NCBI RefSeq assembly: GCF_031755915.1
Contig: NC_083383.1
Coordinates: forward strand, 24,840,501-24,904,500
Length of the DNA: 64,000 bases
Direction of reading: 5' to 3'
Origin: Ziziphus jujuba
Lineage: Eukaryota > Streptophyta > Magnoliopsida > Rosales > Rhamnaceae
The notes under the pieces were generated by a model. It worked only from the letters and a program-made list of their open reading frames with translations. It had not been told where the DNA came from and ran no database searches. The translations under genes were made by a program, and so were the position numbers. Below, piece by piece: positions 21,461-32,400 of this stretch. Positions within the stretch are counted from its first letter, which is position 1. Each line of letters starts with the position of its first letter.

Positions 21461-23159
21461 AAAAACAATAGCATTTTCTCGACCATAATGTATAGTATCC
21501 TTATCAAATTGCCATAGTCTTCCTAATAAAATATGTCTGGCATGCATAGGTACAACATCACATAAAACAACATCCATCTATTTATCAATGCAACTTTACT
21601 TTGGCTTGTTTATTTACCTTCATCTCACCACTATCATTTAGCCATTGTATTCTATATGGTTCAGGATATTTAATTATTTAATTTCTCGACCACAACATTA
21701 CTAATAACATTAGCACAACTTCCACTATCAATTATCATATTACAAATATTACCTTGAATTTCACACCTAGTATGGAAGATGTTTTCTCTTTGGATTTGAT
21801 CCTCATCTTTGTACACAGTTAGAACCCTCCATGCCACTAAGCTAAGTTCGGCCTTGAAGCCTTTAGGGTCTTGGGTTCTACATGTTCTTCCTCTTCAATT
21901 TCTTCCTCAACAAGGTCAGCTTCTTATTCGAATTCTTCACTTTCAGACTCCAACTTTCCATTACCTTTCAACACCATAATTCTTCAGTTTGGACATTCGT
22001 TGGCAACATGTCCTTGGCCCTGGCAATTAAAACAAAACAGTATCTCAAAATCTTAAGGGTTTAGGATCAGATTTACTTTCAAACTTTGGTGCTTGAATGG
22101 CATAGAGTCTAGTCTCTCTTCTTGGCCAGTTGGAACTTTTACGCTCTAGTTTCAGTTTTGGCTTTGATTCAAAAGTGAAATTGCTTCTCTAAGCACTTGA
22201 ATTAGTCCTTCTACTATTGGTGACCCCTCCAAACCGTGAGCTTGTACCCCTCCTCTTGAATTGGTTCTCGATTTTGATGGCCACATGTAACATCTCCTCC
22301 AATTCCATATATTGTTGTAATTCTACTTGGTTGGCTATTTCTCGATTTAAACCTCCCAAAAACTTTTCTATGGTTACCTCATGATCTCATTCATGCTCAA
22401 CCTCATCATGAGCATCTCCATCTCCTTGTAGTAGTTCTCCACAGTCCTACTTCCTTGAGATAAAGATTGTAACCTTTGTTGTAGCATCCTATGGTAATGG
22501 CTTGGCATAAAATCTCTTCCTCATGGCTCATTTCAGTTGTCACCAATTGATTATAAGTTCATCATCAACTCTTCTTTAAGTACCTTGCTCATTATTCCAC
22601 CATTGTAATGCATAATGACTAAATTCCAAATGGGCTAATTTTATCTTCTTTGCCTCGGAGTAGTTATGGCAATCAAAAATCATGTCCATGTGTTCTTCCC
22701 ATTCTAGTTAAGCCTCCAAATTGCTTTTAAATAAAAATGGTGGGATATTGACCTTAACGTTTCCAAGATCATCATCTTCCTCTTGAGCTTGCCTCCCATG
22801 GGTTTCCCTTCCTTGGAGTGCAAAAATATCTTCAAACTCCTCCTTGAGGTTATCTCTAAAATTACCTCCTTCAAATTCCTCCCTAAAATGTCCATGGCCT
22901 CCTCGACCTCGACCTCGAACACGGCCTCCATGAAATTCTTACCTTGGTTCGGACCACCTTGGGAATGTTCAAATCTATCCATTCTTTGATCAAGCTTATC
23001 AAAATGAGCATTCATCCTTTGTAGTTGTTTCAAAACCACCATCATGTCAGTAGGTTCTCCTCCACTTCCCGTACCTCTAAAATCCCCTTTGAATCCCATG
23101 AATTCCTCTTCAATGTTTCTTAATAAATTACCTCCTTTTCTTATCCTTGGATCGGTCAT
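21461..23159 (-). pseudogene. element A gag-protease relic
   Basis: Starts at the ATG at 23159 (MTDPRIRKGG), with 151 codons open to 22704: GFKGDFRGTGSGGEPTDMM, then QLQRMNAHFDKLDQRMDRFE, homologous to B residues 20-65. After frameshifts come the Gag core, the zinc knuckle near 22020 and the protease active site near 21745, where IIDSGSCANVIS is intact. The C-terminal HYGREN lies near 21475. It stops where B's 3' LTR begins. The linker and the N-terminal half of RT, expected next, are absent from the window. Confidence 0.85.
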
Positions 23160-24287
23160 GTTAGAGAAAATAATGCAAAAATCCTTACCAAATTCACTCC
23201 CTCACGTGTTTCACTCAAACAGGTCTCGGAACTCGTGTTTGAACACTAGTTTCAACTTTTGATGCTCTTTTAAGCTCACACTCTCTTGCCTTTTTCCACT
23301 CACAAGAATATCTAAAAAACTAATAAAACACACTCAAAACAGCAATTAGATCACAAGTATGCTCTAATTAAACTAATCAACAAAACAGCAACAAATCAAG
23401 CAATTACCAAGTGAATTTTAACACCTAATTCTCAGCTTTTCTAACCAAAAAGAAGGAAAATTAACAAAGCAAATTTTTGGATTTAACAAGGAATAATCCA
23501 GAATATTAAGAACCAAAATTTTCAAAGATAAAATTTAGAAAAGGGATTCAAATAACGAATAAGAAATAATTTGAACAAAATATGAAGTAATTGTTGGTTG
23601 TAGTTCTTGTAATTTAGGTCTAAGTCTCAAATCCCTTAACCAATTTTAATCCAATCAAGTTAGCACACAAAATTAAAATATGCAGCAACCAAATTAGATT
23701 GATTAAACAACAACTTGAACTAATCACAATTGAATTTTCCCCAAATCCAATCACTCCACACAAACTGGCCTTTTTACACAACTTTTTTTTTTCTTATTTT
23801 CACTTTGGCTTTTCTTTTGTTTTCTATTTTCCTTTTTTTTTTCTTGATCACTCATATAATTATATCAACACAATCTCCAGTAACAACAATCACTACAAAC
23901 CACAACCCAAAAGCCAACAAATTGACAAAAATCCGAACCAACTTCCAAGCCAAAAACAAATTGTAAAAATTTAGGTTTATGCAATATGTTCTCAAAATTC
24001 CTCTCCCTTTTTTTTTTATATATGAATTCAACTAATTAAGATTAAAACAGCAAGGAAAGATAAAAAATAATCCAAATTACTAAGAACTAATATGTAAAAC
24101 AACCAACTACCTAGTAAGAAAAAATTCGGCTAACAAAAGAGATAAATTTGGCTATGAAGAAAAATCTTCTTCTTCTTTTATGCAGAATGAGAATAGATAG
24201 GAAACAAACTTAACCTAATGTTAAAATTGCAGATTAACACAAAACAAAACAAAAAAAATAAGATAGATCAAACCTGAACGAAATTCA
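23160..24287 (-). other. element A untranslated leader
   Basis: 1.1 kb between PBS and gag, AT-rich, with pyrimidine tracts. Small plus-strand ORFs at 23699-23974 are low-complexity noise. Shares blocks with the B leader. Confidence 0.75.
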
Positions 24288-24299
24288 GCTCTGATACTA
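24288..24299 (-). other. element A primer binding site (tRNA-iMet)
   Basis: Element sense reads TAGTATCAGAGC, 11 of 12 bases of the standard TGGTATCAGAGC, two bases after the 5' LTR end GTGTCA. Confidence 0.88.
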
Positions 24300-24301
24300 A
24301 A

Positions 24302-25432
24302 TGACACGAACCAAGGTTAACTTGCTCCTAAACTCATATTATACTAGCCCAGATCAAAATTAAGTTCAGATTCTAATGGTTACCTTGAACCCTAATCAAA
24401 TTATGATTAGAAACCTTGATATATGATGAAGACACCACAATAGGTTATGCATCTCCTATTGATAAACCAAACTGAAACACTCAATCTCTATTCAATGTTG
24501 TAGGTGTTCAAAGAGAACAAAAAGAATTCTTCTCACAAATAATTTTCTGTATGAATAATGTACTGAGTATTATTGAGAAAATAAGACCTTAAATAGGTTT
24601 TAATGAAAAAAATAAAACCCTAAAACAACTAGGTTAGAACCCGCCAAGGATAAGGAAACAAAGGTGTGGCTGAATTCTACTACCTTTCCCAATCTACTTT
24701 TGATTAATTAATTCTTTTATTTTGAATTAGGAATTAATTAATTTACGACCAAATTAATAAAATTATAACTTTTCTAAAGTAATTTTTCCAGCAAATAAAT
24801 AAATAAAAACCAATATGAAGACTATTTCCTAAAACAAAAAATAAATGTTCAAATTAGGAAACTAGTTGACTAGTTTGCCAACCAAGCTGATTTTATCCAA
24901 TCACTAGCTAGTTTAGGCTCCAAATCAGCTCTGATATTCCATGTAGAATTCCAAATAAGATTAATATTGGCTCCCATACGTTTCCCTTGATTGGAATAAA
25001 AAGAACTTGCTTGAACAACAAGAAACATCAAAGTCGGCACCAAAATGAAGCAATTCGGCCAACATGAAGTCTTGTGCACCAACATGGTTGATGAATAGAT
25101 TTACTTCTCCTTGGCATGATTTTATGGTCCCTTTTGGTGCTCAATCACCCTCATAAGTCAACAAATTCATTCCTTGTTACCCGGAATCCGTAGATGCACC
25201 AAAACAGCTTCCCTGGTCCATTTACGCATTCATAACTTGGATGCATAAAACGGGCTTTGGATTTTTGGATATTTTCATGTCCTCTTGAGAATTAATAATA
25301 CCTTGTATGAAGCTAACCAGGTTGTCCTTAAATCTCTTCACTTGTGCTCTTGTGATTGGTCTTATCTTCAATTGTACAAGATCAACACCCCGGTGAGTAA
25401 TAGGTTGAACGGGTACAGGCAGATTCTCATCA
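24302..25432 (-). repeat. element A 5' LTR
   Basis: 1131 bp bounded in element sense by TGATGAGAATC and TTCGTGTCA; matches 11933-12977 and 7580-8707. The Pol-tail coding part (about 25400-25150) carries stops. Confidence 0.88.
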
Positions 25433-25845
25433 TCGTTGATATGAATTGGAAAAGAATATGATTACTAAATTTAAATGTGAATTTATATGTTTTAGGGAAG
25501 GAGATAAATATAACAATGAAGAGTGGAAAAGGTGGAGCGAGAAAGGAGAAATCAAATGAACTTTTTTAATCCAAATTTAGTAATGACTCTTAATGAAATC
25601 CAATCATCAATATTAGAATCTTGGATTTTATTTAATTATAGGATTTTTAGATATGGGTATGCATATATATATATATATATATATAATGCTACTATGGGTG
25701 GCTTACCCCATTAAAAAGTAGACGACAAGTAGTTATCATTGCCTGATTGACACGATTATATGGAATCAAAGTACAATTTCATGGTTTGATTACATGTAAC
25801 CATGTGGATTAAATGGTTATCCTCCACCAAATAAAGGGCAACAAA
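25433..25845. repeat. tandem segmental duplication, copy 2, right part
   Basis: GATATGAATTGGAAAAGAAT continues exactly where 11932 broke off and follows copy 1 (10412-10830) through AATCCAAATTTAGTA, a TA microsatellite, CCCCATTAAAAAGTA and GATTACATGTAACCATGTGG. Confidence 0.87.
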
Positions 25846-26035
25846 CATTGATCACCATCCAATTCATGCGTTTACATGTAATCCAACCATGATTACATGC
25901 AATTTTACCATGATTGGATGGTCAATCGCTACCAGACGATGGGCAACATCTTGAATATTTGCAAAAACATATGCACATACTCAGTTAGTTTCTTTAGGTC
26001 AACCTTATTACACACTTGTTATATATATATATAGG
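25846..26035. other. intergenic DNA
   Basis: Contains further ACATGTAAT and ATGATTACATG palindromic words related to 10733-10794, and a TA run at 26020-26032. No gene. Confidence 0.5.
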
Positions 26036-26299
26036 TATATAGTCAATCTTTTATCAGGACATCCTAATATTTTATCCATCAAAATCTCACTTCTTTAAGG
26101 GCTAAGATTTTAAAATACATTTAGGATTTATATGAGTCTTGACAGGGTTCCTTTGCTCTCTTAGGATTTTAGTAATTCACTAAACGTATTCAAAATCCTA
26201 AATACATTTTTAAATCTCAGTCTTTAAAGAGATCCAAGAGTTGATAAGTAAGATTCTAATGGATTTTCATCTAGATATTTTGATAAGAGACTGACTATA
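26036..26299. repeat. MITE-like foldback with long inverted arms
   Basis: About 110-bp arms: TATATAGTCAATCTTTTATC on the left pairs with GATAAGAGACTGACTATATA on the right, and ATACATTTAGGATTT pairs with AAATCCTAAATACAT inward. About 260 bp, no ORF. TA-rich flanks hide the target duplication. Confidence 0.75.
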
Positions 26300-26388
26300 T
26301 ATATACGTACATATAAGGTTCATATATATAAAAATATGTACATATATATATATATATATATGCAGTTTTAATATAATGAAGGATATAC

Positions 26389-26524
26389 AGGTTTGATATA
26401 GTGAGGGATTTATAAAGAGGAATGGTGAATATCATCATCAACAGTCGTCAGATCTATATGATCTGCATGATTTAATGATTGTCCCTCATAATTCCTCTAT
26501 ATAAGTCCATTATATCAAAACTTT
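26389..26524. repeat. second MITE-like foldback
   Basis: CAGGTTTGATATAGTGAGGG with AAAGAGGAAT on the left pairs with ATTCCTCTAT and CCATTATATCAAAACTT on the right. About 136 bp. Confidence 0.7.
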
Positions 26525-28307
26525 GTAGTATGTATATATATTGCTTGGCTATATATTTTATATAATTCATTTATAAATTTATTTAATCATTCATTGTTCT
26601 TGGCTGGCTTTGCTGCCTCGTCTATTTACTTCCGCTCATATTCTCTGCTGAGAAATTAGTCCGATAAGTTTAGTGAATTTTTTTTATTTATAGGTTTTTA
26701 ATTTATATATAAATTAAAACAAGCCAAAACTCATCTTTCTTGAAACATGAAAGAAAAAGCTCCCTTTTGTTACAAGTTAAAAAGAGCCTGCTATGAATAT
26801 AAAGAAAGAAAGAAAGCTAGAATCTACACATTGATTCTTTTTTTTTGGCAATTTATGTTGAACCGTATGCATCAACTTCCGCTCATATTCTCTGCTTTTG
26901 CTTCTTTATATTACTTAACACTCATCTTTCCCCCTGTTGGTATCGGAGCCATAAGTATTCCGATCTATATTTTGCTACTTTCTTTTAGTGCCTGTAAAGT
27001 GTTATATCTGCTTAATTCATTCAGTTTCATATTTACTTTCTTTGTCTTTATTTTCTTCGATTTACTTTTGATATCCTGCTTCTTTCTGAACCTTGCTAAA
27101 CTATAAATCCGAGTCTGAACTATAAATCCCAAGAGAGGTCTGAGAGGATGTCAGTTTGATAGGTTTAGGAACAGGATGGAGTGGTATATGTGAAAGTAGA
27201 TTTAAGTTTATAAAGCTTTAGAAATTATATATATATATATATATGTACAATAATGCTCAAATAAGGTCCACCTTACTATGTTAAATTAAGGTCCACCATT
27301 GATGACCATTGGATTTTTAGGATGATATTTATATATGTTTCATAGCATTAGCATGCATATATTTTATAGCAAAATTGTATGTGTATATATATATATACAA
27401 CCATGCTTAGGTAAGGTTTCAATTTGAAAACGCCATGCGAATATACATCTCACAACATATTGCAGGAGCAAAATTCATCACATAAGTTGTTGTGGAACAT
27501 GCGAAGATTTAAAATTGAAGAAGTGATCAAACATGAGTTTAGATTTATACTGCATTTAGGGAAAATAAGCCTTATTCAGACCAAGTGATTAATAAATATA
27601 ATTTTAAATCTTAATTCTTCTGCAATCCAAGAGTTGAAAAGGGAAGTTTTGACATTATTCTTGATATTAAATACCTAATTTTAGTCTAGATATATATATA
27701 AATATAATTTTGCTATAAAATACACGTACGCTAATGCTATCAAACGTGTTCATATTTGATTACTTATAATCCCAAGTATATATTACTTGATTATACATAA
27801 GTCAATATATATAACATATGTATATATATCTGCGATTATATGCCATAAAATCCACATATGTTTGATAATGTTAGCATCACATGCTTTATAGTAAAATAAT
27901 ATTTATATATAAATAGCCATGCCCAGGTGAGGTTTCAATTTAAGGACATCATGTGGATATACATCCTACAACATATTGTAGGAGCAAAATTCATCGCATA
28001 AATTGTTGCGGGACATATGTGTTCACATAATATTCCTATGTTAGCATCCTCACCTAAGCTAGATTATGTATAAATAAATATATATATATATATATATATA
28101 TATTTTACAATGCATGCATACACTCGGTATCTAAGTTGTGCCCAGTAGATTATATATAATCCGCTAAATATATTTAGTGGATTCATGTAATTAGATCATA
28201 TAACCCTCTATAATTGGTGGGTGACATGTAATTGATTGGCATGCTCTCCATATCAAGAGTATGTAAGTGTTTATAGCAAAATTATATGTATAATTTTTCT
28301 TTTTATC
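26525..28307. other. AT-rich intergenic DNA with a repeated ~110-bp block
   Basis: A block at about 27390-27500 (AGGTTTCAATTTGAAAACG, then ACATATTGCAGGAGCAAAAT) recurs at 27908-28018 with scattered changes. TA microsatellites lie at 27226-27242, 27376-27390 and 28077-28103. The ORF at 26747-27106 (119 aa, hydrophobic) matches nothing I recognise; inside it TTGGTATCGGAGCC (26938-26951) resembles a tRNA-Met PBS, but no LTR pair was found. Confidence 0.5.
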
Positions 28308-28637
28308 AAAGAAAATAAATCTAGGATTCGTCCTAGAGAGCACATATCCTTAAAAGGATAAGTGTGCCAAAAAAATTTATATGCCTATCCTTAACCTTTT
28401 AAGGATATGCATTGTATTGAGAAAATTTCAAATAGAATCTTCTAGATAACAGAAAGACTATGTGTGTGTGTGTCTATGTAAAAGAAAATAAATCCAGGAT
28501 TCATCCTAAATAACACATATCCTTAAAAGAATAGGCATATAAAAGAAATTATACACCTATCTTTTTAAGGATACACATTGTTCTAAATAAATTTCGAAGA
28601 ATCTTCTAGATAACATAAAGACTCTATGCATGTGTGC

Positions 28638-28640
<3 letters not shown>
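28308..28640. repeat. two-copy tandem duplication (~170 bp each)
   Basis: The unit AAAGAAAATAAATCTAGGATTC...GAATCTTCTAGATAACA...AAAGACTATG occurs at 28308-28465 and 28483-28640. Each copy contains a complementary pair (ATATCCTTAAAAGGATAAG, then CCTTTTAAGGATAT) and ends in a TG run. Confidence 0.8.
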
Positions 28641-28683
<43 letters not shown>

Positions 28684-28701
28684 ACGTGCTTGCGTGCGTG
28701 C

Positions 28702-28745
<44 letters not shown>
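28629..28745. repeat. (TG)n microsatellite with CG/TA interruptions
   Basis: About 117 bp of TG/GTGC repeats. The opposite-strand His-Thr ORFs here are products of the repeat, not genes. Confidence 0.95.
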
Positions 28746-28747
<2 letters not shown>

Positions 28748-30736
28748 ATTCCATGTTTGGACACTCAAAAAAAAATTTAAATTTAATTTATAGCTCCTGA
28801 TTCATTCAAAAGTGATTATTGAAAGTTTAAGGGGAAAAAAAAAAGAAAAGAAAAGAAAGTGTACATGGTCATTAATAGACAAGGCCAATCCAAATCTTGA
28901 CGAGAAAAAAAAAAAGTTTGCATAATTGCATGCTAAGGCATATATAATGATTATAGTTTTCGCTATTGCATGCATAATGATGGATTCTTAATGACCTTTT
29001 CTAAGCTGCAATGTTCACTAATTTAATTATACTTCCATACATAATTATTTTTGCTTTTTATTAGCTTCTTCCTTAGGTGCTCAAGATGGAATCTGAGTTA
29101 TGTAAAAAAGATAGAACAAATATTAACATGTGAGACAATGCTCTTGCTCATCTAAATCCTTATGCTTATCAAAAAATATATATGTTTTTACTCATTAAGA
29201 GGAAATAAAAGATCATTTTCTTTTTTTTCTTTTTTCTCATTTGACTGATAAATGATCATCATTTTCTTCATAAAAAGTAAAACATCTCAATTCAGCTTTA
29301 TGAATTTTGTATATATTATTGATGGAGAACTATACTTTTTCAATTTAGGTGGTTAGGTAGTCTATTTCTTATTTTCCATGTTCTCATTTACAATTCTTCA
29401 TATGCCTTTTTTTCATATGTTAGTTTTTGCTCCTTATCCTTTGATATATACATAATTCTACTCATCCAAATGGGACATAAATGAGAATTTTCTTTAAATT
29501 TGATATCCCTAACTTTTTGGTTGATGAAATCGCTTTTCTATTTTTATATTTTCTACTTCACATGTCATATTCTTGTGAAAGATCAACTTTACTTCTCATT
29601 TTTAGCCATATATATAGATATTTCCTCCTTTGCAATAACATTTTGAAAGGCATGCCCTTCCATCGATGCTATGCCATGAATTATATATATGGACATGTTA
29701 GCTATTTTATAAAACCCCAAATTTTTGCCTTCTCTTTTATATTTATATGTATTAAGGATAGGGTTATTTGAGATCAGGCTCTCTAATTGGGGAACAATGG
29801 ACTTTGCCACTGAATTTTCCCCAACCGCATTACAAACCCCAAATCTACTTTTACTGAAACGGTGATCACAATTTTTTTAGTTAAATATAGAGTTTCTTCA
29901 ATAGTACAATAATCTATATAGTATAAACAAATATGATCTTTTCAGAAAACTTTTATATCTATAGGCTTAATGAACCCCAAAATAGAGGGCTAAAGCATAA
30001 GATGTTATTGTCACCTTAGTTGTCATCAAAATGACAAAATCTACATAATACTTGAAAAGAATAAAATGAACCAGCGAATAGGGATAACTACATAATATAA
30101 AGAGATATATAAATAGGACTAATAAGAAAAAACTCAAATTTTCGTCGAAAAAAAAAATTATAAAACCATTAAATTAATGAGTTTTTTAAATTAAGAAATA
30201 TTATCATTTTGTTTTTTTGCTAACAACCAATTATATTAATTAAAATTAGAAAATCATATGTAAAATGTATACAGTTGTTTTGAAAAGGAGTAGTTCCTCC
30301 CAAAATAGGGAATATTTCCTCACAAATAATAAAATAGAAGATCCCAAGCATATTTTTTCAAAACTAAATATGAATAAATATTGTTATACTTGAACTAATT
30401 TCATAATCTAAAATCATTGAATCATTACAGATATATATATATACATAATATTAGACTTAGAAAGCCTATAAGAGTGGTATTAAGTAAATATCAACTCATT
30501 ATTCACCTAAAAACAGTATACATATCAACTTTTTGAAACAACAAATTAAACAACAAAATTAAAGATTTTTAAAGAAAGACTATTTATTATACCAAAGAAT
30601 TAGTTAGGAGAACAATAATACATGTGAAATGTTTAATCATATATCCAAATCCTATATTTAAGTCTTTGTGTCCCAAAAAATAAAAAAAAATAAAAAATAA
30701 AAACTTATCAAGTCAAACAAAAAGGCAAGGCAAGTG
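28746..30736. other. AT-rich intergenic DNA, no gene seen
   Basis: Short ORFs (29481-29771 plus, 29810-29589 minus) lack any recognisable motif. A TA microsatellite lies at 30431-30443. Confidence 0.55.
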
Positions 30737-31110
30737 AAAACAGGGATAATTACCGTTAGGTATTAGCTCTTAAGAGTACTATATATATATATATATATAT
30801 ATTTATTTATTTTTTGGTTCCAAGACAAAATCAATAAGAAGATAGTAAAGTGGATTGCAAAAACAAAGGGATATTTGCGTCCTAGCTGAGAATTTTTAGG
30901 CAATTTGAAGTTAAAAACTGTTTTGTTAATTGAAAACAGGGACAATTGCCGTTAGGTATTAGCTCTTAAGAGTACTATAGATATATATATATATATTTTG
31001 GTTCCAAGACAAAATCAATAAGAAGATAGTAAATTGGATTGCAAAAACAAAGGGATATTTGCCTCCTAGCTGAGAATTTTTAGGCAATTTGAAGTTAAAA
31101 ACTGCTTTGT
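30737..31110. repeat. near-identical tandem duplication (~190 bp)
   Basis: 30737-30932 and 30933-31110 share GGTATTAGCTCTTAAGAGTA, AGACAAAATCAATAAGAAGA, AAACAAAGGGATATTTGC and AATTTTTAGGCAATTTGAAG with very few substitutions. They differ mainly in the length of the central TA run. Confidence 0.9.
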
Positions 31111-31209
31111 TTCAGGATTTTTCAAGGGCATTAATTTTTCCATCAAAAGAATAAAATAAAAAAATAGAAAGCCAACAAAATAAAGCAAAGAAATATAACA
31201 GCAAGAAAA

Positions 31210-31640
31210 TTGTAACGATCCTATTTGAGTCCCACACTCTTCAAGTGTGGGCTTAGCATGTGTCTAATAAGCATTTGATCACCCTTTCCTTATAAGTTGG
31301 TTTTTAGATAAAGTTCTACCTTAATGTACATAAGAATCAATCTTAATTGAATCGCACATCAATCTTAATTGAATTGCACATCATCCAAATATGGGCTTGC
31401 CATGTGGCTTATAAATATTTGGGAACCCTTTCCTTATAAGCTTGTTTTAAGGAAAGTTATATCTAAGAGTGCGTAACTTAGTATCATAGCAAAACATCAT
31501 TCAGGTAAACCTTGTGGGATTGGCTCCCACATACAATGGCCCTTATCATGGGCAATGGTCGTGGGTTGAAAATCTTGGCCTCAAGAGGAGGCTTTGTCAC
31601 CACCATGGCATTTGGGCACCCCATCCTTATAAAGTAAATT
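31210..31640 (+). mobile_element. TRIM-like short-LTR element remnant
   Basis: Two partial LTR-like units, at about 31210-31330 (TGTAACGATCCTATTTGAGT, then CCCTTTCCTTATAAG) and 31370-31470. They are followed by TTAGTATCATAGC (31479-31491, like the Met PBS) and a non-coding internal part (AGGTAAACCTTGTGGGATTG, then ATGGCCCTTATCATGGGCAA). No ORF, as expected for terminal-repeat retrotransposons in miniature. Confidence 0.6.
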
Positions 31641-32159
31641 GAAGAATACCATAATTCATTTTAAACAATAAGTATACAAAATAATAAAGAAAGCTAACAA
31701 TCGGTAGCTATATGGGGTTCATGATATTTTGTTCTACTGGATTCTTTTCTTAATGTTCTTGTTGATATGGTGTATGGAAGAAGCAAAAGGTGATAAATTT
31801 AAAACTTTCAGTATCATGAAATATGATGCTATTGAGGATGGCAAGATACTTTTTGAAAGCTTGGAGTGAATGATGCCATTGGAATAATGGAAAGGCTAAA
31901 GTTTTAATCCATAAAGGCAAATACATGTTGAATCTAGTATAATTCTCAAGTCCATGTGAAGTTCTAATAGCCTTTATTATTAAAAGGACTCTGGAGTTTT
32001 AACTTATTTATCAAAAAGTACTAATAGTGGCAACTTGAGCAACTTCAGATACATAAACCAATTGACTCGTAGTGGAGGTGGTGTAATACCTCACCTTATT
32101 TGGTACACTTGTCACTCTCTGCTAATATTGTCTCTATTTAGCCACTGCACTCGATATGG

Positions 32160-32255
32160 AATTTTTTACTCAAAACTTCCTAGGAGGTCACCCATCCTTG
32201 GATTACTCTTGCTTGAGCATATATGATTTCAGGTTTCTTTCGAACCTCAAAGTCA
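32160..32255 (-). repeat. 5S-rRNA-derived segment, probably in a Cassandra-like LTR
   Basis: The minus strand reads GCTCAAGCAAGAGTAATCC then AAGGATGGGTGACCTCCTAG, aligning to the 3' half of plant 5S rRNA (GCTTGGGCGAGAGTAGTAC, then TAGGATGGGTGACCTCCTGG), including the C-box region of its Pol III promoter. The 5' half is diverged. On the plus strand TGTAATACCTCACC at 32083 looks like an LTR start, so the segment may sit inside an LTR spanning roughly 32083-32400. Plant Cassandra elements carry 5S sequence in their LTRs; an isolated 5S pseudogene is the alternative. Confidence 0.65.
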
Positions 32256-32400
32256 ACTGCTTTGGAAAAGCCTTAGCATTAGTAGAATGACTATCATTAA
32301 ATTTAAACCATCCACTAATCCACACTCAAATAGTCTACCGATGCCTCTTGCTCCCTCCGACATTGGTCTTCATATGTGGGATTTTGGATGGTTAAGGAAA

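Larger units (their letters stand above)
11933..25432 (-). mobile_element. nested Ty3/gypsy complex: element A (minus) containing element B (plus)
   Basis: A runs minus: 5' LTR 25432-24302, PBS, leader, gag-protease 23159-21461, then after B a pol duplicated in tandem (16632-14556 and 14550-12978), PPT and 3' LTR (12977-11933). The flanks TAGTT (left) and TCGTT (right) fit a 5-bp target duplication with one change, and left and right host DNA rejoin in register with 10395-10425. Integrase and RNase H peptides ([35 protein letters not shown]) resemble CRM-clade chromoviruses. That clade assignment is from recognition, not a tree. Confidence 0.87.

Noticed and set aside
11933..25432. Interpretation as several independent truncated elements lacking LTRs
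   Set aside because: Once the LTR start was placed at TGATGAGAAT after the PPT, the outer ends became true LTR ends with a near-matching 5-bp duplication, so one outer element plus one nested element fits better.
26747..27106. 119-aa hydrophobic plus-strand ORF with an internal PBS-like TTGGTATCGGAGCC
   Set aside because: Composition follows the AT-rich background, no LTR pair surrounds the PBS-like site, and no family is recognised.
28557..28768. Two minus-strand His-Thr repeat ORFs of 60-65 aa
   Set aside because: They are translations of the (TG)n microsatellite and have no other content.
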